Source: Nocardia otitidiscaviarum NBRC 14405 | Lineage (GTDB): Bacteria; Actinomycetota; Actinomycetes; Mycobacteriales; Mycobacteriaceae | Direction of reading: 5' to 3' | Length of the DNA: 64,000 nt | Assembly: GCF_000308635.1 (NCBI RefSeq) | Contig: NZ_BAGD01000081.1 | Location: 1-64,000, forward strand | Shown here: positions 59,875 to 64,000 of the stretch, in pieces | Layout: each line of letters opens with the position of its first letter | Position numbering within the stretch: the stretch's first letter is position 1 | Notes under the pieces: model-generated | Seen by the model: the letters and a program-made list of their open reading frames with translations, nothing else | Told to the model about the DNA's origin: nothing | Databases searched by the model: none | Translations under genes and position numbers: made by a program

Positions 59875-60185
59875 CGAGGCGCGCGGACTGCCGTTGCCCT
59901 CATAGCTTCGGGTGAGCGTACCCGGCACTACGCCGAACGCGGATGAGTAGGGAGGGGGCCGATGATGGCCACGAACGACCACATCGTGGGCGACAGACTC
60001 GTTCGGACCAGCGTGTACTGATGCGAAGGGGGCATCAGTACACGCTCGAAGGGCGTCGGCGAGTGCCGACCACAGCACCTCGGTCGACGAAGACCGGGGT
60101 GCTAGCCCTCCCCACCGGCTCCATCCGGACGCGACGGCTTGCCACGCTGCCGGACAGAGCCGTTCACGGACCGGTTATCCCAGAC

Positions 60186-61955
60186 TCACCCCGCCATGGG
60201 CTGTCGGCACCGAGATTCCCAGGCGGCCGGAATATCCGAGGAAAGCACCGGCGCACCGAGAGCCTCGTCATCGAACTCGAACGCCTCCAACACCTGAGGC
60301 AGGTGGTCGGCGAGGGTGTCGATAGCACGGCGGAGCGCCTGCTCGATCGACCGCACGGCGGCGGCGTCGAGCAGACCGCGCGTGAGATACCACGCGGCAT
60401 GCTGATTGAGATAGTGCAGTGCGAAAACATCACGCACCGCGGCGATCTCGGGCAGATCGGCGTACTGGTGCAGCAATTGCAACGCCTCTTCGGCGCAGTA
60501 CGCCTCGGCCAGGCTCAACGCTTCCGGAATGACCGCCAACCGGTCCGTGAGATCCGGTGTCGCCAAATGCCGCTGCGCCTCCTGCACGATCGTGAGGGTG
60601 CGCGCGTTGAGCAGGCCCAGGCGATCGGCGGGATCGGCGGCATCGTGCAGGCCAGGTTCAGGAACCGGTTTTCCGGCCAGATGTTTGGCCAACACCCGAC
60701 CGGCCACGGACCCGAGCACGTGGCAGTCGCCCTCACCGGTGATGGCGGCGTGGCAGACGCCGAGGTAGTCGGCGACTCGATTCGCGCTGAACATGCCTTG
60801 CGCTGCCATCTTCAGACGACTGTTCGTCACCGTGGACAGCGCGTGCAACTGGATGAAGTGCTTGGCCAGCATCACCGATACGACGGTGTCGCGGTCGGTG
60901 AGGTCGCTGCTCGCCAACGACGTCTTGACCGCGTTGCCGTAGATCGTGCGGGCCACGGTGCCGGCCAGGTCGGTGAGCAGAGTGTCTCGCACATGCGGGA
61001 GATCCAGCATAGGGGGGGTGTCGTTGGGTGTCAGCGGCACCGTCCGCTTGGCGGCATAGCGCAACGCGATGTAGAGCGAGGCGCGGGCCGCCGCGTTCAG
61101 ACAGGACGACAGCGCCAGGCGCCCCACGGTCAGCTGGCTGATCGCCGAAGCGAACGACCGCTTGCGACTGTTCTCGTCGCGCCAGGTCAGCACGCCCTGG
61201 TCGTCGATCGTAGCGAGGTCGTTGCTCAGCCAGGCACTGCGCTCCACCCGCAGACCGTCGAAACTGATGACAGAGTTGTCCATGATCACCAGTGGCTGGT
61301 GGTCGAGCTGGGTGATCGTCACTCCTGGGGCCGGTGTGCCGTCGGGGCCGCGTAGTCGCGCCGCGAACAGGTGCACGCCCTGGTCGACACCCGCCGAATC
61401 GATGTAGCGCGCGCCCACGACACAGACCCGGGAGACCGGAATACCGACGCTGGGCATGAACTTCCGGGCCCGCGGGTTCGGGGTATTGATCACGAACCCG
61501 TCACCGTCCCAGGTGGCGGTGGTCTGCATGAACTGGATGTTCGAACCGCACCCGTACTCGGTCAGCAGCATGACTCCGATACTGGCGGCGTCGTCCAGAT
61601 CCTCCAGATACGGTGCCGCCGAGTCGGAGTCGGTGAGCGTGGCCAGGCTGCCGGAGGCCAGGTTGTAGTGCCCGGAGATCAGCGGGATGAGATCCGTCGC
61701 CAGCACCGCCGACCAGTCGAAGACCGCGAACAGCTGTGGCAGGTTCGTAGCCACGGCCTGGGTGCTGCCGATTTCCTTGACCAGGTACCGCAGCTGGTCG
61801 TAAGCGTTCTCCCGGCGCTGGGCCTGGCTCATTCTCTCGTTGACGAAGTAGTGCGGGTTGGTCAGAACGTGTTGGAGCTTCCGGTGGAAGTCCAGGCTGC
61901 CGTGCCGAAGCAACTCGGCCAGCGTCGTCCCTTCCTGGTACCCGTGCGTGTTCAT
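60186..61955 (-). CDS. Acyl-CoA oxidase/dehydrogenase-like flavoprotein
   Basis: 589 residues from ATG 61955 (AGGAGGCCG upstream), longer than ordinary acyl-CoA dehydrogenases and nearer to acyl-CoA oxidases. MLLTEYGCGSNIQFMQTTATWDGDGFVINTPNPRARKFMP is the FAD/substrate strand block. RSFASAISQLTVGRLALSSCL lies in the helical domain. CHAAITGEGDCHVLGSVAGRVLAKHL carries the likely catalytic Glu and nucleotide contacts. It would introduce a double bond into an acyl-CoA or related ester. Lies between the AraC and P450 genes, possibly one tailoring or degradation set. Confidence 0.85.
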   Translation of the reverse strand: MNTHGYQEGTTLAELLRHGSLDFHRKLQHVLTNPHYFVNERMSQAQRRENAYDQLRYLVKEIGSTQAVATNLPQLFAVFDWSAVLATDLIPLISGHYNLASGSLATLTDSDSAAPYLEDLDDAASIGVMLLTEYGCGSNIQFMQTTATWDGDGFVINTPNPRARKFMPSVGIPVSRVCVVGARYIDSAGVDQGVHLFAARLRGPDGTPAPGVTITQLDHQPLVIMDNSVISFDGLRVERSAWLSNDLATIDDQGVLTWRDENSRKRSFASAISQLTVGRLALSSCLNAAARASLYIALRYAAKRTVPLTPNDTPPMLDLPHVRDTLLTDLAGTVARTIYGNAVKTSLASSDLTDRDTVVSVMLAKHFIQLHALSTVTNSRLKMAAQGMFSANRVADYLGVCHAAITGEGDCHVLGSVAGRVLAKHLAGKPVPEPGLHDAADPADRLGLLNARTLTIVQEAQRHLATPDLTDRLAVIPEALSLAEAYCAEEALQLLHQYADLPEIAAVRDVFALHYLNQHAAWYLTRGLLDAAAVRSIEQALRRAIDTLADHLPQVLEAFEFDDEALGAPVLSSDIPAAWESRCRQPMAG

Positions 61956-62402
61956 TTTCGGCCTCCTACTCAACGATCCCAGCGGACACTCGTCCACCGC
62001 TGGGCATGAGGCGATCGCTGCCGAACCTCGACACACCGGTCACCTGTCGCACCGCGCACGCGGGTACGGCAGCAACCGACAGTTGGGGGACGGGGCGAGT
62101 CACCTGTCAAAAGTTCGTTGCACCACACACCTTCACATGAATGCCGTTCGGCGGGAATAGCTCGAGGCGATATCGCCGAGCTACGGTTGCTGCGGCCGGT
62201 CCGGTCGGGGGGCGGACAGCTGTGTGTCGAAGTGGTGCGGCAGCTCGTCGGCACCGCCCGGCCGAGCTTCCGGCAGTGTCGAACGAGTCACGAATTGTAT
62301 TGTTACACAGATTCTCTCGCGCCTCATAGTGAACACTCACAAACCGCGGCACGCTCGCACCCGCACCTCGACCGGCGAGGCGCGGGTCAGCTCCTCGGAA
62401 AG
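61956..62402. other. 447-base spacer without a recognisable gene
   Basis: Between the minus-strand P450 and the acyl-CoA dehydrogenase. Open frames exist on both strands but show no family pattern or codon bias. The AT-richer part at 62270-62340 could hold a promoter. I see no clear palindrome. Confidence 0.5.
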
Positions 62403-63656
62403 CTACACGACGGCAAACGGGCGCGCGGGCGGGAACACCACCGGCAGCTCCGTCAAGGCCCGGTGAAACGGACCGGGCCGCCAGACGAGGTCCTCTTCGC
62501 GAACCGCCAATGTGATGTCGGGCAGGAGGTCGAGCAGTTGATCGATGATGTCTTGGGCCAGCAGAATCCCGTACGGCCGAGCATGATCGGGGCACGCGTG
62601 ATCACCGCTGCTGAACGCCAGGTTCCAGCCATTGTCCACGAAGGTGCCGGTGTTCAATTCCGGATCGGTGTTGCAGGCGGCCATGCTGATGATGACCGGC
62701 TCGTGCGCCGGCAGCCATACGCCGTCGATCAGGGTGGGCTGGCGCGGATAGGTGATGCAGTAGTTCGCCATGGGCGGGTCGGTCGCCAGCCGCTCGTCGA
62801 TAGCGCTCCGCGTCGTCAGCGGAATCCCTTGTCCGCCACTGGTGAAACGATCATCGGTCATCATCAGCAGTAGCGTGTTGGCGACGAGGTTCAGCGGTGG
62901 TTCGACCCCGGCGGCGAACAGCAGCACCAGCTGATGGACCATCTCCTCATCGGTCAGCGCGGCCGGATGCCGGACCAGTCTCGTGGTGACATCGTCGCCC
63001 GGGTGGGCGCGCTTGAGCGCGGTGAGGTCGAACAGCGCCTCGCCCATCTGCGCGTTCACGGTGGCCGTGTCCACGCCGTCGAACATGGCGGCCGAGGCCG
63101 CCGCGACCCGGGTGCCGATTTCCGGTGGGCAGCCGAGTATCTCGCAGAAAACCGAGAAGACCAGCGGGAGGGCGTACTGGCTCAGCACGTCGGCTCTGCC
63201 GTCGGCACAGAAGGTGTTGACCAGCGGGATGGCCGAGCGCTCCACCATGGAACGCACCGCGTACAGATCGATTCCGGCCAGGGCGTCGTTGAGGGCCGCG
63301 CGGTACCGCGCGTGTGCCGCGCCGGTGGTGCGGATGGCATTGGGCCGAGCCTCGACCATCGGCATGATCGGGCAGCCGGAGGGCGCGGTGCGCTGCCAGA
63401 TACTCGGATCGGCGGGGAAGCGGTCGGAATCGCCGAGAATTCGCACCGCGGTGGCATAGTTGATGACCAAGGTCGCCGGTAATCCCGGCCACATCTCCAC
63501 CGGCACCAGCGATCCGTATTCGCTGCGCATCCGCCGGTAGGCTCCGTGTGGATCGGCCGCGAACGCGGGATCGTAGATCGGAATCCGCGGACCTAAGGCC
63601 TCGATCGGTGGCAGCGAGCTGGAGCTAGCACCATGATGCGTGTGCTGCGGATACAC
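62403..63656 (-). CDS. Cytochrome P450 with atypical I-helix and haem loop, copy 2
   Basis: 417 residues. N-terminal IPIYDPAFAADPHGAYRRMRSEYGSLVPVE aligns with copy 1, as do RFPADPSIWQR, ALNDALAGIDLY and NLVANTLLLMMTDDRF. I-helix LLFAAGVEPPLNLVANT lacks the acid-Thr pair. The haem loop is AFSSGDHACPDHARPYG, with Cys-Pro as in copy 1. The two genes point toward each other's outer flanks with AraC and acyl-CoA dehydrogenase between, suggesting one functional set. Substrate unknown. Confidence 0.87.
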   Translation of the reverse strand: MYPQHTHHGASSSSLPPIEALGPRIPIYDPAFAADPHGAYRRMRSEYGSLVPVEMWPGLPATLVINYATAVRILGDSDRFPADPSIWQRTAPSGCPIMPMVEARPNAIRTTGAAHARYRAALNDALAGIDLYAVRSMVERSAIPLVNTFCADGRADVLSQYALPLVFSVFCEILGCPPEIGTRVAAASAAMFDGVDTATVNAQMGEALFDLTALKRAHPGDDVTTRLVRHPAALTDEEMVHQLVLLFAAGVEPPLNLVANTLLLMMTDDRFTSGGQGIPLTTRSAIDERLATDPPMANYCITYPRQPTLIDGVWLPAHEPVIISMAACNTDPELNTGTFVDNGWNLAFSSGDHACPDHARPYGILLAQDIIDQLLDLLPDITLAVREEDLVWRPGPFHRALTELPVVFPPARPFAVV

Positions 63657-64000
63657 GAAGCCTCCTTGGAATCGGTTGCGGCAGAATCGTACCCAAGGAC
63701 GGGGGGACGCGCGGGCTTCGACCCGGATAGCGAGGTTTGTGCTACAGACTGGTCGCCCTGCACAGGCCCGAACGAATCGATACCGTCCTCACCGACGGGC
63801 TGGCGCGTTTGCCCGAGATTGGCGCGTTCCGCCCTGGCCGCCCGCCGGGAGCGCCTGCGACAGTGACAGTCGGTATGCACGGCATGGCGTCGCGCTGTTC
63901 TGATCTTGGAGCGAAATTAGTTGTAGAGCATTGTCATTCGCGGTTCACCGTGCCTGTCGACATGTGATTGGAGATACCGTGCCCCACACCCGAGAGAGCG
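63657..64000. other. Right-edge spacer with a possible gene start
   Basis: No recognisable gene up to about 63970. GTG at 63979 is preceded by GGAG at the right distance, so a plus-strand gene probably starts there and runs off the window. Only seven codons are visible (PHTRES after the start). Confidence 0.4.

Noticed and set aside
1..64000. tRNA, rRNA, CRISPR arrays, insertion sequences, phage genes, attachment sites
   Set aside because: None recognised; no regular spacer-repeat arrays, transposase motifs or terminal repeats were seen.

Overview
The window is high-GC DNA from a mycolic-acid-type actinomycete, most likely Nocardia (an inference). The signs are GC-rich third positions, GTG/TTG starts, pervasive 4-base ATGA/GTGA gene overlaps, an F420-type nitroreductase, a mycothiol-dependent maleylpyruvate isomerase-family protein, neocarzinostatin-like secreted proteins and an Scr1-type regulatory module. 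I see no rRNA, tRNA, CRISPR array, insertion sequence or phage.

Left region (1-10.3 kb): a catabolic neighbourhood. It has two aldehyde dehydrogenases (one cut by the window edge), a frameshifted FAD monooxygenase, a ThuA-like protein, an SDR whose catalytic Tyr is Phe, two divergent TetR regulators, and a coupled set for a Dabb protein, two secreted neocarzinostatin-like proteins and a polytopic membrane protein.

10.3-18.0 kb is the most striking part: eight tightly coupled plus-strand genes. In order: a two-domain nitrilase-superfamily protein, a red chlorophyll catabolite reductase (RCCR)-like protein, a chlorophyllase-like hydrolase, a Rieske oxygenase resembling pheophorbide a oxygenase (PAO), a second RCCR-like protein, an unknown protein, an SDR closely resembling chlorophyll b reductase (NOL/NYC1), and an arylmalonate decarboxylase/maleate isomerase-like protein. 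Four activities of the plant chlorophyll-breakdown (PAO/phyllobilin) route therefore appear side by side in a non-photosynthetic bacterium. A GCGTTTC-N7-GAAACGC palindrome occurs twice in front of the operon. Its GAAACGC half-site recurs three times between the divergent TetR genes, which suggests a regulatory link.

18.1-36.6 kb is mixed accessory and housekeeping content. It holds an Scr1/DUF6879 module, a resolvase-like protein, a second decarboxylase/isomerase paralogue with TetR, cupin and HpcH/HpaI genes, secreted proteins, hydrolases, a methyltransferase, a BtrH-like protein, a SulP transporter with a MerR regulator, an ECF sigma factor and small proteins. A pseudogene with an in-frame stop lies at 36.65-37.07 kb.

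37.1-55.6 kb is an enterocin/wailupemycin-type aromatic polyketide cluster. It encodes ketoreductase, methyltransferase, KS-alpha, chain-length factor, ACP, acyltransferase, an EncM-type flavoenzyme, P450, an EncP-type phenylalanine ammonia-lyase, a benzoate-CoA ligase, a second aryl-CoA ligase, two SnoaL-like proteins, a LuxR-type and a SARP regulator, and an MFS exporter with its TetR. The expected logic is Phe to cinnamate to benzoyl starter, malonyl extension on the ACP, then oxidative rearrangement by the EncM-like enzyme. Three sets of TCGAG-type heptamers at exactly 11-base spacing precede the ketoreductase and both CoA-ligase transcripts, which predicts a SARP regulon.

55.6-64 kb: a glycine-zipper secreted protein, about 1 kb without a recognisable gene, two related P450s with unusual I-helix and haem motifs, an AraC regulator and an acyl-CoA dehydrogenase/oxidase. 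These could be tailoring functions or a separate small cluster.
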